64,000 nt of DNA from Alkaliphilus flagellatus (GCF_018919215.1 NZ_JAHLQK010000001.1:900430-964429); one strand, 5' to 3'. Counted from the stretch's first letter, positions 10,501 to 18,916 are shown. Notes: a model not told the origin generated them from the sequence alone. A program made the numbers and translations.

Positions 10501-12998
10501 GCAATCTAATTGTAAGCTATACAAATATAGGCGAATATAAACAAGCATATATGTATTTACTAAAAGCAGATGTAATTTACAAAAATAGAAACATTAATCG
10601 TAAGGCGATATATTTAGAAACATATCTTGAAGCTTGTGCAAAACTATATATGGCAATGGGAGCCTATAATGAAGCTTTGCAAATAATTAAAGAATTTTTT
10701 GAAAAGTTTTCTCATGCTGAGTTTTTAATACAACTACGCATGCGAAAGTTATATTATTTTGCAAAATACAATTCGGGGGAATTGGTCGAAGATAAAGAAC
10801 TCATTGAGCTAATTAACGACTATAGAGAAACGCCCTATGTAAGGGATAAAAGAATGATTCTATTAGAAGGAGCTAATTACTTTATAAATAAATTAATGAT
10901 TTCAGAAGCTAAATGTCTTTTAGAGGAAGATATTGATTTAGCTAATACTGTGAATAATGATTATTTTATTTTGAAGAGAAAATATGTTGAAAGTTTTCTA
11001 TTAAATAAGAAACAACAGATAGTTGCTCTAGAAGACCTAATTTTAAATAAAAAATTAGATCAATTTAAGGAGATACAATGGAATGTGTATGCTCAGCTTG
11101 GAAGTTCATATCTACAGTCTCGAGCATATTTAAGATCAATTAATAGTTTCTTGAATGCTCTAGATGTTATATATGTACTATTCAATACAATACCTTTCGA
11201 GTTTAAAAGATTATATTTACTAAAAGATGATAAGTTTTTGGTAAGAATAAATTTATTTATAATTGAAAAGTTGATTAATGGTGACAAATCAAAGGACTTC
11301 CTAAATATTAATGACGAAAATTATGAAAAGTATAAGGTTAAGTTGCTATCTGATAATAACTTAGAAGGTTTTTTTGATATTGTAGAACTTCAGAATATTT
11401 TAAAAAATAGAAAATTTTATAAATTAGCTTTAGAACATTATGATAAGTTTAATGGAACCAATATTACAAGTATAGAACAATTGGTAGCCTCATTTACTGA
11501 TAATAATATTAAAAATTTAGATCTTTTGTTACAGCTAGCATGCAGAACTACATTGGCATCTAGAGGTGCAATAATAGAGGAAGAAGGCCATAAAACTATA
11601 ACATCAGTAGGACAGAGTATACCTCAAGATAAAATTAACAGTATATTAGAGAATGTATCTAGCATTAACAAAGAAGTTTTTAGCAAAAGCAGTCTTAATC
11701 CTACTAGAGATTTCAATAGGGAATACTTTAGAAACAATACAAGAGGGTTGATTTGTTTACCTATCTATAAAGAAAATGAAAATGGAAATAATGAAAATGT
11801 ACAAGAAAATAATAGAAAGAACTATAATAAATTTCAGAAAAAAATTATAGGATATTTATATTTAGAAACAGATAAAGCTCTTAATAATTTTTCGGAAGAA
11901 ACTTTAAAGCTTTGTAAAAATCTTTTGCCTTTAGCAGGTATATTGCTTACTAATCATTATTTAACCATTTTTTCATCTATTGATAAGATGACAGGAACAT
12001 ATATGAGAAAATATTTTGAGCAAGTTTTTGATGAAGAAATTGAATATGCAAAAGAAATAAATCAGCCACTTTCGATTATTATGTTAGATATCGATCATTT
12101 TAAAAATGTGAATGATATTTATGGACATCAAAAAGGTGATATTGTATTGACGGAAATAGGGAAAATTATTAGAAGTAATATTCGTACCACAGATTATGTA
12201 GGTAGATATGGTGGTGAGGAGTTCATTATATTATTACCTGGAGCAAATAAAGTTGATGCCTATACTATAGCAGAAAAAGTAAGGAATAAAGTTCAAAGTT
12301 CCAAGTTACTTGGAAGTGATGCTCAACTAACTATAAGCTGTGGAATTGCAAGTTTTACTAGTGATGCAAATAAGCAGATCCAAATTATAGAGAGGGCGGA
12401 TCAAGCTCTTTATAACGCTAAGGAAAATGGTAGAAATAGAAGTGTTATGTGGAAAAAAGACATTATTTTAGGTAGTAAAAGAGTTGATAAACTTGCAGGA
12501 ATTGTAACAGGAAATATTATACATGATCAAAGAAATGTTCTCGTTATTACTGAAATAATTGAATTAATTAGTAGAAATAGTACTATAAAAGAAAAGATAT
12601 TTACAGTTCTAGGAAGATTAATAGAAATATTAGAGGCTGAAGAAGGTATACTTTTTACTGTTGAAGATAATAAAATTCACAAAAAATATTATCGTAGACG
12701 GTTTATTGAAGACTGGGTGCCGCCATTTATATTTAATGAAAATCTTGTAAAAAGTGTGATTATAAATATGGAAGGTAAATATATTATAGATTGGGAAAGT
12801 ATAAATAGCTTTGATATATTAACTAACACACCAAATTGGAAATCTGTAATTATTATTCCTGTTGTAGTTAATGAAAATGTTTGTGGTGCAATTTACCTAT
12901 CGGTTTCAATAAAAGAAAAGGAATTTGACTATAATGCATATAACTTAGTTAAAATTACAAGTAATATAATTGGTGCACTTTTAAAGACTAGTAGATAG
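7545..12998 (+). CDS. Giant signalling protein: pseudokinase, AAA/STAND ATPase, TPR repeats, GAF, GGDEF, GAF
   Basis: 1817 residues. Residues ~8-270 have the Ser/Thr kinase fold (FFAPEL, DIYSLGSLLYYLL), but the catalytic HRD is Y135-K136-Y137, the VAIK lysine position is His, and DFG reads DIV, so it should be a pseudokinase. An ATPase domain follows: Walker A G318-DKGIG-K-T325 and Walker B ILIDD (D431, D432). Residues ~680-1200 are TPR-like helical repeats. Then come a GAF-like domain (~1330-1475), a diguanylate cyclase (~1490-1650) with GGEEF at 1556-1560 and inhibitory-site R1547-x2-D1550, and a second GAF-like domain (~1680-1815). The cyclase looks active and would make c-di-GMP. The layout recalls cyanobacterial kinase-ATPase-GAF proteins that end in a histidine kinase; here the output is GGDEF. 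No membrane segment. Domain limits are approximate. Confidence 0.9.
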   Translation: MELINSRYKILKSLEQEHYYSQYIALDLIKKGEKVLLHLISDTQITRPFIEYCNSNFYEVSSYNQESIMSIYSYGIVEIMDDKPIEETIFFYTTEYVDSINLTDIDKPLEEYDLLDIYKQISRALDFLYYHGIVYKYIGVETVKLIKKENKFTVKLLDIVSIHRMEIMKTYFHTLTCSFFAPELVCGMELGVYTDIYSLGSLLYYLLTLTLLDNSRVTSRNEDYLKDGSSKVKLFNMIQKMTSNDIDMRYMTIHECNDTIRNIYGLNKVIENLKDVDKINFKTSLIGRDQELRKILDVCEIREDRIRKFNKNIVLINGDKGIGKTRLINEVSHLIKWKKYKSFRVTINQQAEGFREIIGSVLKQFIKISSELYITKYGRELIKLVPELGSNRDIIPSQVLPNNQEVLRLYNRVANFMFDVSLIHPCVILIDDFHLADRSMIEFVDYLLNLNKIKKAPLLLILGYMDGHFYCDKNKDYINKWSIDNALSIKLSRLTIEETAKLVKHILGWHKEPLNFASRIMRDTEGTPSHIEEIIKELYSQKLLEVNYSTNYKGFAPIISVDDYNKIILSQNIDESILKQLQSLDNIAREILDVVSLFNTSISKDIISDMLETIKNDYDDYFSNLTQLKILNEKLDDWGYTYGFHNKDFKKNIYNNIDEDRRILLHIKASNILEELYIKEGRENKEELIYHLIQSDQKDKSINYCIESGIGMLKFFIYEQAYTFFKRAYELLEDDTDRRKLTVLIHLGDVSQNLSKNNDAIYYFDYAIKLANLQNIPKKSIDAKIKIGLLYSIRNEFDSALTYLNESIDEANKIKYVNGTMEAAYLLGRAYMQMRELQKMKAISEQYFDYAFVQNNLYYMGMFMGLRGIVEYFEENIVIALELFKESVEYLEKANKSEETARPINNIGVIYHDHFQDTHNARVYFQKALKISKQFRRTDGIITFSNNIADTYITEHDYYKAIDVLKKSIELALEYGEEISTLMVYSNLIVSYTNIGEYKQAYMYLLKADVIYKNRNINRKAIYLETYLEACAKLYMAMGAYNEALQIIKEFFEKFSHAEFLIQLRMRKLYYFAKYNSGELVEDKELIELINDYRETPYVRDKRMILLEGANYFINKLMISEAKCLLEEDIDLANTVNNDYFILKRKYVESFLLNKKQQIVALEDLILNKKLDQFKEIQWNVYAQLGSSYLQSRAYLRSINSFLNALDVIYVLFNTIPFEFKRLYLLKDDKFLVRINLFIIEKLINGDKSKDFLNINDENYEKYKVKLLSDNNLEGFFDIVELQNILKNRKFYKLALEHYDKFNGTNITSIEQLVASFTDNNIKNLDLLLQLACRTTLASRGAIIEEEGHKTITSVGQSIPQDKINSILENVSSINKEVFSKSSLNPTRDFNREYFRNNTRGLICLPIYKENENGNNENVQENNRKNYNKFQKKIIGYLYLETDKALNNFSEETLKLCKNLLPLAGILLTNHYLTIFSSIDKMTGTYMRKYFEQVFDEEIEYAKEINQPLSIIMLDIDHFKNVNDIYGHQKGDIVLTEIGKIIRSNIRTTDYVGRYGGEEFIILLPGANKVDAYTIAEKVRNKVQSSKLLGSDAQLTISCGIASFTSDANKQIQIIERADQALYNAKENGRNRSVMWKKDIILGSKRVDKLAGIVTGNIIHDQRNVLVITEIIELISRNSTIKEKIFTVLGRLIEILEAEEGILFTVEDNKIHKKYYRRRFIEDWVPPFIFNENLVKSVIINMEGKYIIDWESINSFDILTNTPNWKSVIIIPVVVNENVCGAIYLSVSIKEKEFDYNAYNLVKITSNIIGALLKTSR

Positions 12999-13021
12999 GA
13001 TATATTATAATGAAATTATAA

Positions 13022-13047
13022 GGAAGGGGTAACCCTTCCTATTTTGT
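13022..13047 (+). terminator. Intrinsic terminator after the giant signalling gene
   Basis: The stem GGAAGGG/CCCTTCC with a GTAA-type loop is followed by TATTTTG. Confidence 0.75.
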
Positions 13048-13192
13048 ATAGTTAAAGATTAAAGCAGGTTAAATATATGAAAAAAGAAGGTAAAGTTATA
13101 TTTTTATAGAATATTTTAATAAGTTAGAATATATCTAAATTATAAGATTCACATAATCATAAGAATATAAATTAAACACTAGGAGGTATAAA

Positions 13193-14716
13193 ATGGAAAA
13201 AATTATTATTGATGGGAACAGCTTGACTTTAGAGGAAATAGCTAAAGTATCTAGAAAGTTTTATAAAGTGGAATTATCAGATGAAGCTATTGAAAGAATT
13301 AATAAAAATCGAAAAGTGGTTGATAGATATGTAGAAGAAGAGAGGGTAGTTTATGGGATAACTACAGGTTTTGGTAAATTTAGCGATATAGTCATTTCAA
13401 AGGATGAAACTGAAAACCTACAAAGAAATTTGATTGTTAGTCATGCTTGTGGTATTGGCAATCCTCTTGAAGAGGATATAGTAAGAGCTATTATGCTATT
13501 AAGAGTTAATGCTTTAGCTAAAGGCTATTCTGGTATTAGATTAGATACATTAAATACATTAGTTAGAATGTTAAATGAAGGAGTTCATCCTATTATTCCA
13601 GAAAAAGGATCATTGGGTGCCAGTGGTGATTTAGCGCCATTATCTCATATGGTTTTAGTTATGATGGGAGAAGGCGAGGCTATTTACAAAGGTAGATTGA
13701 TGGATAGTAAAGATGCCATGAATGATGCAAAAATTGAGCCTGTAAAGTTAACATCTAAAGAAGGCTTAGCATTAATTAATGGAACACAGGTAATGACTGC
13801 TATTGGAGCCCTAACACTATATGATTGTAAAAACTTACTTAAGATATCAGATATAGCAGCCTCTCTTACATTAGAAGCACAAAGAGGTATTATTAACGCA
13901 TTTGATAAGAAAGTTCATGAAGTAAGACCACATAGAGGACAAATAGATTGTTCAGTTAATCTAAATAATATGTTAGAAAACAGCAGTTTTATTACAAAGC
14001 AAGGTGATATAAGAGTTCAAGATGCCTATACTTTGCGTTGCATTCCGCAAATCCATGGTGCTTCTAAAGATGCTGTTAGATATGTGGAAGAAAAGATAAT
14101 TATAGAGATTAACTCCGCCACTGATAATCCACTGATTTTTACTGAAGAGGATGAGGTTATTTCGGGAGGTAACTTCCATGGACAACCAATGGCATTGTCT
14201 TTTGATTTTTTAGGAATAGCTATAGCGGAGCTTGCTAATGTGTCTGAAAGAAGAATTGAAAGGTTAGTTAATCCACAGCTAAGTGGTTTACCTGCCTTTT
14301 TAACAGAAAAAGGAGGGCTCAATTCTGGTTTTATGATATCACAATATTCAGCGGCATCATTAGTATCGGAAAACAAAGTATTAGCTCATCCAGCTAGTGT
14401 AGATTCAATTCCATCTTCTGCTAATCAAGAAGATCATGTATCTATGGGAACTATAGCTGCAAGGAAGGCTAGGGAGATTTACAAAAATACTGCTAATGTG
14501 CTTGCTATCGAACTAATGGCAGCTGCACAAGGAATAGATTTCTATAAAAATTATACTTTAGGTAAGGGAACTCAAATAGCATACGATACAATTAGAAATC
14601 AGGTTTCAAAGCTAAAGGAAGATAGGATAATGTATATAGATATAAATAAATGTGCAAGTCTAATTTTTACGGGTAAATTAGTAGAAGCTGTAGAGAGTGA
14701 AGTTATATTACTGTAA
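13193..14716 (+). CDS. hutH: Histidine ammonia-lyase
   Basis: The 507-residue length is standard for HutH, which deaminates L-histidine to trans-urocanate in the cytoplasm. The A143-S144-G145 triad that cyclises into the MIO electrophile is visible in LGASGDLAPLSH. The active-site Tyr loop YGITTGFG is at about residue 54. The ATG follows TAGGAGG. The next gene is hutI, 18 bp downstream, so the two form an operon. Urocanase (hutU), which acts between these steps, is not in the cluster. About 190 bp of AT-rich sequence upstream shows no recognisable riboswitch. Confidence 0.97.
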   Translation: MEKIIIDGNSLTLEEIAKVSRKFYKVELSDEAIERINKNRKVVDRYVEEERVVYGITTGFGKFSDIVISKDETENLQRNLIVSHACGIGNPLEEDIVRAIMLLRVNALAKGYSGIRLDTLNTLVRMLNEGVHPIIPEKGSLGASGDLAPLSHMVLVMMGEGEAIYKGRLMDSKDAMNDAKIEPVKLTSKEGLALINGTQVMTAIGALTLYDCKNLLKISDIAASLTLEAQRGIINAFDKKVHEVRPHRGQIDCSVNLNNMLENSSFITKQGDIRVQDAYTLRCIPQIHGASKDAVRYVEEKIIIEINSATDNPLIFTEEDEVISGGNFHGQPMALSFDFLGIAIAELANVSERRIERLVNPQLSGLPAFLTEKGGLNSGFMISQYSAASLVSENKVLAHPASVDSIPSSANQEDHVSMGTIAARKAREIYKNTANVLAIELMAAAQGIDFYKNYTLGKGTQIAYDTIRNQVSKLKEDRIMYIDINKCASLIFTGKLVEAVESEVILL

Positions 14717-14734
14717 AGTAAAGGATGGTGCAAA

Positions 14735-16003
14735 ATGGTTGTTGATGTGCTTATTAAAGATATATCTCAGCTTATAACAGTAAAGTCTGGTATAAAGGCT
14801 AAAAAGGGAAGAGAAATGCAAAACATTGGACTTATTGAAAATGGTTGGATAGCTATTAAAGAGAATACAATAATAGGAGTAGGCAGTGGTGATATAGGAT
14901 CTGAATTTAAAATACAAGAACATACTTTGATTGTTGATGGTAAAGGCAAAACTGTCACACCAGGACTGATAGACCCACATACCCATTTAGTCCATGGAGG
15001 ATCACGAGAAAATGAATTAGCTCTAAAATTAAAAGGTGTTCCATATCTCGAAATATTGAAGAAGGGTGGAGGAATTTTAAGTACTGTAAGAGCCACGCAA
15101 AACTCTACCTTAGAGGAATTAGTTAATCAATCTAAAAAAAGTTTAGATAGAATGTTGACCTATGGTGTAACTACTGTAGAGGTTAAAAGTGGATATGGAT
15201 TAGAGATAGACACTGAAATTAAACAGTTAGAGGCTATTGATATATTAAATAAACAAAGTAATTCTGATTTAGTTTCTACATTTATGGGAGCACATGCTAT
15301 TCCTGGGGAATATAGACACAATCCAGATGAATTTGTAGATGTAGTAATAAATGAAATGCTTCCAATAGTAGCAGAAAAACAATTAGCGGAATTTTGTGAT
15401 GTATTTTGTGAAGAGGGCGTATTTTCAATAGATCAAACTAGAAAAATACTTAAGGCTGCAGAAAAACTAGGACTGAAATCGAAAATTCATGCTGATGAAA
15501 TCATATCTTTAGGTGGAGCTGAGTTAGCAGCAGAGTTAGGTGTTGTGTCTGCTGATCATTTGATGGCTGCTAGTGAAGAAGGCTTAAAAATGATGGCAGA
15601 AAAAGATGTAGTTGCTGTGGCATTGCCTGGTACTTCATTTAATTTAGCTATGGGCAAATATGCAAATGTACGCAAAATGATTGACTATGGCTTGTCTGTT
15701 GCTCTAGCAACTGATTATAACCCAGGTAGCTGCCCTACGGAAAATATTCAATTGATTATGAGTCTAGGGTGTTTATACCTTAAGATGACTCCTGAAGAAG
15801 TAATAAGTGCAGTTACAATAAATGCTGCTGCAGCAATAAATAGAGAACATGAAATAGGAAGTATTGAAATAGGGAAAAAAGCTGATATAGTTATTTTCGA
15901 TGCACCTAATTTATACTATATTCCTTATCATTTTGGAGTTAATCATGTGGATATAGTAATTAAAAATGGTAAGATTGTCGTTAAAGAAGGTAGATTAATT
16001 TAA
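14735..16003 (+). CDS. hutI: Imidazolonepropionase
   Basis: The 422-residue amidohydrolase-fold protein matches HutI, which hydrolyses 4-imidazolone-5-propionate to N-formimino-L-glutamate, the third step of histidine breakdown. Metal-binding residues are visible in DPHTHLVHGG (about residue 80) and in GAHAIP, KIHADE and ATDYNPGS further on. The ATG at 14735 follows AAGGATGG. It is the second and last gene of the hut operon, closed by a long hairpin just after the stop. The formimino-glutamate step (ftcD or hutG) is also absent nearby, so the rest of the pathway must lie elsewhere. Confidence 0.96.
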   Translation: MVVDVLIKDISQLITVKSGIKAKKGREMQNIGLIENGWIAIKENTIIGVGSGDIGSEFKIQEHTLIVDGKGKTVTPGLIDPHTHLVHGGSRENELALKLKGVPYLEILKKGGGILSTVRATQNSTLEELVNQSKKSLDRMLTYGVTTVEVKSGYGLEIDTEIKQLEAIDILNKQSNSDLVSTFMGAHAIPGEYRHNPDEFVDVVINEMLPIVAEKQLAEFCDVFCEEGVFSIDQTRKILKAAEKLGLKSKIHADEIISLGGAELAAELGVVSADHLMAASEEGLKMMAEKDVVAVALPGTSFNLAMGKYANVRKMIDYGLSVALATDYNPGSCPTENIQLIMSLGCLYLKMTPEEVISAVTINAAAAINREHEIGSIEIGKKADIVIFDAPNLYYIPYHFGVNHVDIVIKNGKIVVKEGRLI

Positions 16004-16052
16004 TAAACTAAAACAAGGGACCTAATAAATGGACCCTTGTTTTAGTTTATTG
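16004..16052. terminator. Bidirectional terminator between hutI and the convergent small gene
   Basis: A near-perfect 16-bp stem (TAAACTAAAACAAGGG with its complement) encloses a short loop. It sits directly between two convergent genes and carries A and T runs on both sides. Confidence 0.85.
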
Positions 16053-16082
16053 ATATTTAATAAAATAAATTAAGTTAAATTT

Positions 16083-16370
16083 CTAATCTTGGTTATTTAA
16101 ATAATCCATAACCTTATCTAGTCTAGATAATTGTTCTTGATTTAAAAATGGTTTTATTCTGTTTATCATTTCTTCGTGGTTAGGTACTGATTTTTTAAGT
16201 TTTGCTAACTCATCTAAAATCTCATCTTCCGGCTTATCGCTATATTGGTTAAATAAGTCTACAGCTTTTTGATAGTCGTCTTCAGAAACCATACTTTTTA
16301 CTTCCTGGAGCCTACTATAGTCACCAGCCTTAAAAGCTCTTAAAAGTTCATTTAATTTTTTAGAATTCAT
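16083..16370 (-). CDS. Conserved-looking helical protein of unknown function (95 aa)
   Basis: The all-helical, charged product has no cysteines, signal or membrane segment. The ATG at 16370 follows a GGAGG-type site. Its C-terminal ~30 residues (INRIKPFLNQEQLSRLDKVM) resemble a motif found three times in the divergently transcribed neighbour at 16567: hydrophobic-x2-hydrophobic-x-P-hydrophobic, a short polar turn, then a second amphipathic helix. The shared motif and divergent placement suggest a common origin or a joint role. I do not recognise a described family with certainty. Confidence 0.75.
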   Translation of the reverse strand: MNSKKLNELLRAFKAGDYSRLQEVKSMVSEDDYQKAVDLFNQYSDKPEDEILDELAKLKKSVPNHEEMINRIKPFLNQEQLSRLDKVMDYLNNQD

Positions 16371-16566
16371 TATTCTCCCTCCTAAATAATAATTTTCTTT
16401 GTAAATGCTTTTCCGTATATAGATATGCAGGAGGTTTATATTTTGCCACTAAAATTATAAAGATAACTTATTTTATATAGCAAAAGATAATATAAAGATT
16501 AATAAAACATTTTAAATAGAATATACATATACTATATAATAGGTCAAATTTGGAAGGAGGCCAACA

Positions 16567-17391
16567 ATGGATAGACAAGAACAAAGGTTACAGATTCAAC
16601 CCAATTGGTTACTTTTTTTTCTGTTTTTAATTTTTTTGTCACGTAGTGATACCAAAAAATTAGGATTTCAGGGAATGAACTTAGTCGATTTAGATAAAAA
16701 AACAAAGTTTCTTAATAGAATAAAAGGATATATGGATCCACAGGAACAATATATTGTTCATAGTGCTGAGACTATATTGCAGATCATTAGAAATGTAAAG
16801 GTGCTAATGGAACCTCCACAAATTGCATCGGCAGGAGTAAGATATTCTTCATTTAGTTTAGAGGATAGAAAACGTAATATGTTAATGGACCTAAGTGAAT
16901 TTCTTGAGGATGAAAAGAAAATGTTGGTTCATCAAGCAGTAGATTTTGATGTTAAGATTAGAACATTAGAAAAAAAATTAAAAGAAATACATAGTTTATC
17001 ACAGAATGGAAATCATATGGCAAATATACATGAATATATTGAGGTTTTTGAGCCGATACTTGCTGATGAGGTAAAAGAAAAGGTATCCGAGTTTAAAAAG
17101 TTAGCATCGGTAATAAATGTAATTAGCACTTTAAAAAATAAAGAAAAAATTAGTGAAATGGATATTATAGAAATTATTCAGCCTTTTATTCATAAGGACC
17201 AACGGGATTCTTTAATGCGCATGGTACAAATATTTAAAGCAGTAACTAGCATGAATGATGAAACTACTCCTACAGATAATAGCGAAGAACAGTTATCTAA
17301 AGAAAGTGATATGGATTATGAAGTTGCAGAAAATATTGAAACACAAACAAATAAAGAAAAATTGTTCTCAAGTGAAGAAACATCAACTTAA
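16567..17391 (+). CDS. Membrane-anchored helical-repeat protein of unknown function (274 aa)
   Basis: A short hydrophobic stretch (WLLFFLFLIFL, residues ~14-25) may anchor the N-terminus. The rest is charged and helical with an acidic, Thr/Ser/Glu-rich tail after ~235. Three copies of a ~30-residue helix-turn-helix motif can be picked out: LNRIKGYMDPQEQYIVHSAE, IEVFEPILADEVKEKVSEF and IIEIIQPFIHKDQRDSLMRM. The same motif ends the divergent 95-residue neighbour. The ATG follows AAGGAGG. No catalytic motif is visible. Function unknown; a structural or scaffolding role is only a guess. Confidence 0.8.
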   Translation: MDRQEQRLQIQPNWLLFFLFLIFLSRSDTKKLGFQGMNLVDLDKKTKFLNRIKGYMDPQEQYIVHSAETILQIIRNVKVLMEPPQIASAGVRYSSFSLEDRKRNMLMDLSEFLEDEKKMLVHQAVDFDVKIRTLEKKLKEIHSLSQNGNHMANIHEYIEVFEPILADEVKEKVSEFKKLASVINVISTLKNKEKISEMDIIEIIQPFIHKDQRDSLMRMVQIFKAVTSMNDETTPTDNSEEQLSKESDMDYEVAENIETQTNKEKLFSSEETST

Positions 17392-17478
17392 ACTTATAAC
17401 ATTTTCGTGGTATAATATATAGTAATTTAAAAATAATTGTATATATTAATAATAAATAAAGTTCTAGGAGTGTTATAA

Positions 17479-17649
17479 ATGGTATCTAAAGAAAAAATTA
17501 ATAGAATTAATGAACTAGCTAGAATATCAAAAGAAAGAGAATTAAGTGCCTTAGAGAAAGAGGAACAACAAAAACTACGTAAAGAATATATAAATTCTTT
17601 TAGAAAATCTTTTGCAAAACAGTTAGAAAATATAGAATTAGTAGATTAA
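17479..17649 (+). CDS. DUF896/YnzC family small protein (56 aa)
   Basis: The short gene translates as 56 residues beginning MVSKEKINRINELARISKER and containing LRKEYINSFRKSFAKQLENI. This is the hallmark of the DUF896 (Bacillus YnzC/YnxC) family of small two-helix proteins common in Firmicutes; the YnzC solution structure is a helical hairpin. The start is an ATG behind TCTAGGAGTG. No function is established for the family. In Bacillus, YnzC is linked to the SOS region, but no lexA or SOS gene is next to it here. Confidence 0.93.
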   Translation: MVSKEKINRINELARISKERELSALEKEEQQKLRKEYINSFRKSFAKQLENIELVD

Positions 17650-17658
17650 GTTTTTATA

Positions 17659-17722
17659 TAATCATCCTTATTTATTTTGGGAAGTAATCTTTAAAAATAG
17701 ATAAAGATGATTTTTATTTTGT
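17659..17722 (+). terminator. Possible imperfect terminator after the DUF896 gene
   Basis: AATCATCCTTATTTAT can pair imperfectly with a complementary arm ending in GATGATT, followed by TTTATTTTG. The loop is large, about 20 nt. Confidence 0.4.
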
Positions 17723-17825
17723 CTATAAATAAAAAACTTTGATAAATAAAAGGAAAATTAATGTTAATATAGAATAATAGCTTGTAAAGAAAGAGAGGAA
17801 AAAGTTCGATTTAGGAGGTAAAAAA

Positions 17826-18275
17826 ATGTCAGAAAGACAATATGTTATTTTCAAGTTGGAAAATGAAGAATATGCTGTAGATATAATGAATGTTAAAGAA
17901 ATAAGTGAATATATGGAATGTACTAAGGTTCCAAATTCACCAAATTTTATTAAAGGTATCATTAATTATCGTGGGAATGTAGTACCGGTTATTAATTTAC
18001 GTGAAAAATTTGATATGCTTTCTGCTTCGATTACACCAAATACTAGAATTATAATTTTTGGATTAAATGATAAGCAGGTAGGACTTTTAGTAGATGATGC
18101 ATCCCAAGTATTGACAATCGACGATACGAAGATAGAAGATGCACCTAATATTATAATGGGATCAGATGATAAATTTATTAGTGGAATAGGAAAGATTGAA
18201 AATCGTATGGTTATTATTTTGGATTTAGAAAATCTTTTAAGCGAAGAGGAGAAAAAAAGAATTGAAGCAATTTAA
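17826..18275 (+). CDS. CheW-type chemotaxis coupling protein
   Basis: The 149-residue protein matches a single CheW domain: YVIFKLENEEYAVDI at the start, the central NFIKGIINYRGNVVPVINL and VGLLVDDASQVL. CheW links chemoreceptors to the kinase CheA at the inner face of the membrane. The ATG follows TTAGGAGG. No cheA, receptor or flagellar gene is within the window, so this is an orphan copy that may serve a dispersed receptor or a second array. The fold call is firm; which pathway it serves is not known. Confidence 0.93.
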   Translation: MSERQYVIFKLENEEYAVDIMNVKEISEYMECTKVPNSPNFIKGIINYRGNVVPVINLREKFDMLSASITPNTRIIIFGLNDKQVGLLVDDASQVLTIDDTKIEDAPNIIMGSDDKFISGIGKIENRMVIILDLENLLSEEEKKRIEAI

Positions 18276-18381
18276 GAATTCAAAACATATCCCCAATATA
18301 TTGTAGATGACTATCTTAAATTGACACTATATGTTGGGCGAAATTTTTATTTTGCACTAAAAAGAACTAAATTTTGCAAAA

Positions 18382-18429
18382 TCCTTTGTTTATAATTATG
18401 TATATAAATATATGATTATAAACAAAGGA
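18382..18429 (+). promoter_or_regulatory. Perfect 15-bp inverted repeat covering the ribosome-binding site of the next gene
   Basis: TCCTTTGTTTATAAT (18382-18396) and its exact complement (18415-18429) flank an 18-nt AT loop. The right arm includes most of the Shine-Dalgarno AAAGGAGG (18424-18431) of the gene starting at 18438. In RNA the arm would hide the ribosome site; in DNA it could be a dyad operator. Confidence 0.7.
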
Positions 18430-18437
18430 GGAAAATT

Positions 18438-18911
18438 ATGAAAAGAGTTTCTATTATTTTTTTATTTATTCTTACTATTATTTCATATCAAAATGTTATT
18501 TTTGCATCCTATAATAGTGAAGCCCTTGTGGAAGAATTGCACCAACAAGTTGAGAGGGTTTTTAAAGAACGAAGCAAGATATGGAATCAGCTTTTAATGG
18601 GACAATATGTATCTATTGATGAAATTGAAGAAGATTTAAATGAATTTATTGTTGATCCTCTACTTAAGTTAGATATGGAAATGTTCGAACACATGTTAAA
18701 TAATCCTACATCATATGAAGGAATTTCAAACGTATCAGTTAAAAGTATTTATGTAGTCAAAAATAGTTTAAATAGGGTAAAATTAGAATGTATCATGTTA
18801 TGGGATATCTCAGGATATGAAAATGAATACACCGAGGAAATAAAGTACATAGTTGAAATGGAGAACATTAAAGATAGGTGGATGTTGAGTAATTATCAAA
18901 TAAGTGAATAA
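18438..18911 (+). CDS. Secreted or periplasm-facing protein of unknown function (157 aa)
   Basis: Residues 1-~23 form a signal peptide: basic MKR, a hydrophobic run, then a likely cleavage at IFA-SYN. No lipobox Cys is present. The mature part is acidic, starting with a helical region (~30-95), and ends with a beta-rich segment (VKSIYVVKNSLNRVKLECIM, IVEMENIKDRWMLSNY) resembling NTF2-like or DUF4829-type exported domains, though I cannot assign a family. The start is clear from AAAGGAGG 6 nt before the ATG. The gene is single, with a dyad over its ribosome site and a terminator after it. Confidence 0.85.
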   Translation: MKRVSIIFLFILTIISYQNVIFASYNSEALVEELHQQVERVFKERSKIWNQLLMGQYVSIDEIEEDLNEFIVDPLLKLDMEMFEHMLNNPTSYEGISNVSVKSIYVVKNSLNRVKLECIMLWDISGYENEYTEEIKYIVEMENIKDRWMLSNYQISE

Positions 18912-18916
18912 TAAAC

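Noticed and set aside
13047-13192. Riboswitch or leader peptide before hutH
   Set aside because: Only AT-rich sequence and a 10-codon frame; no known motif or strong stem.
17700-17825. Sigma-D (flagellar) promoter before the lone cheW
   Set aside because: No GCCGATAT-like -10 box could be found.
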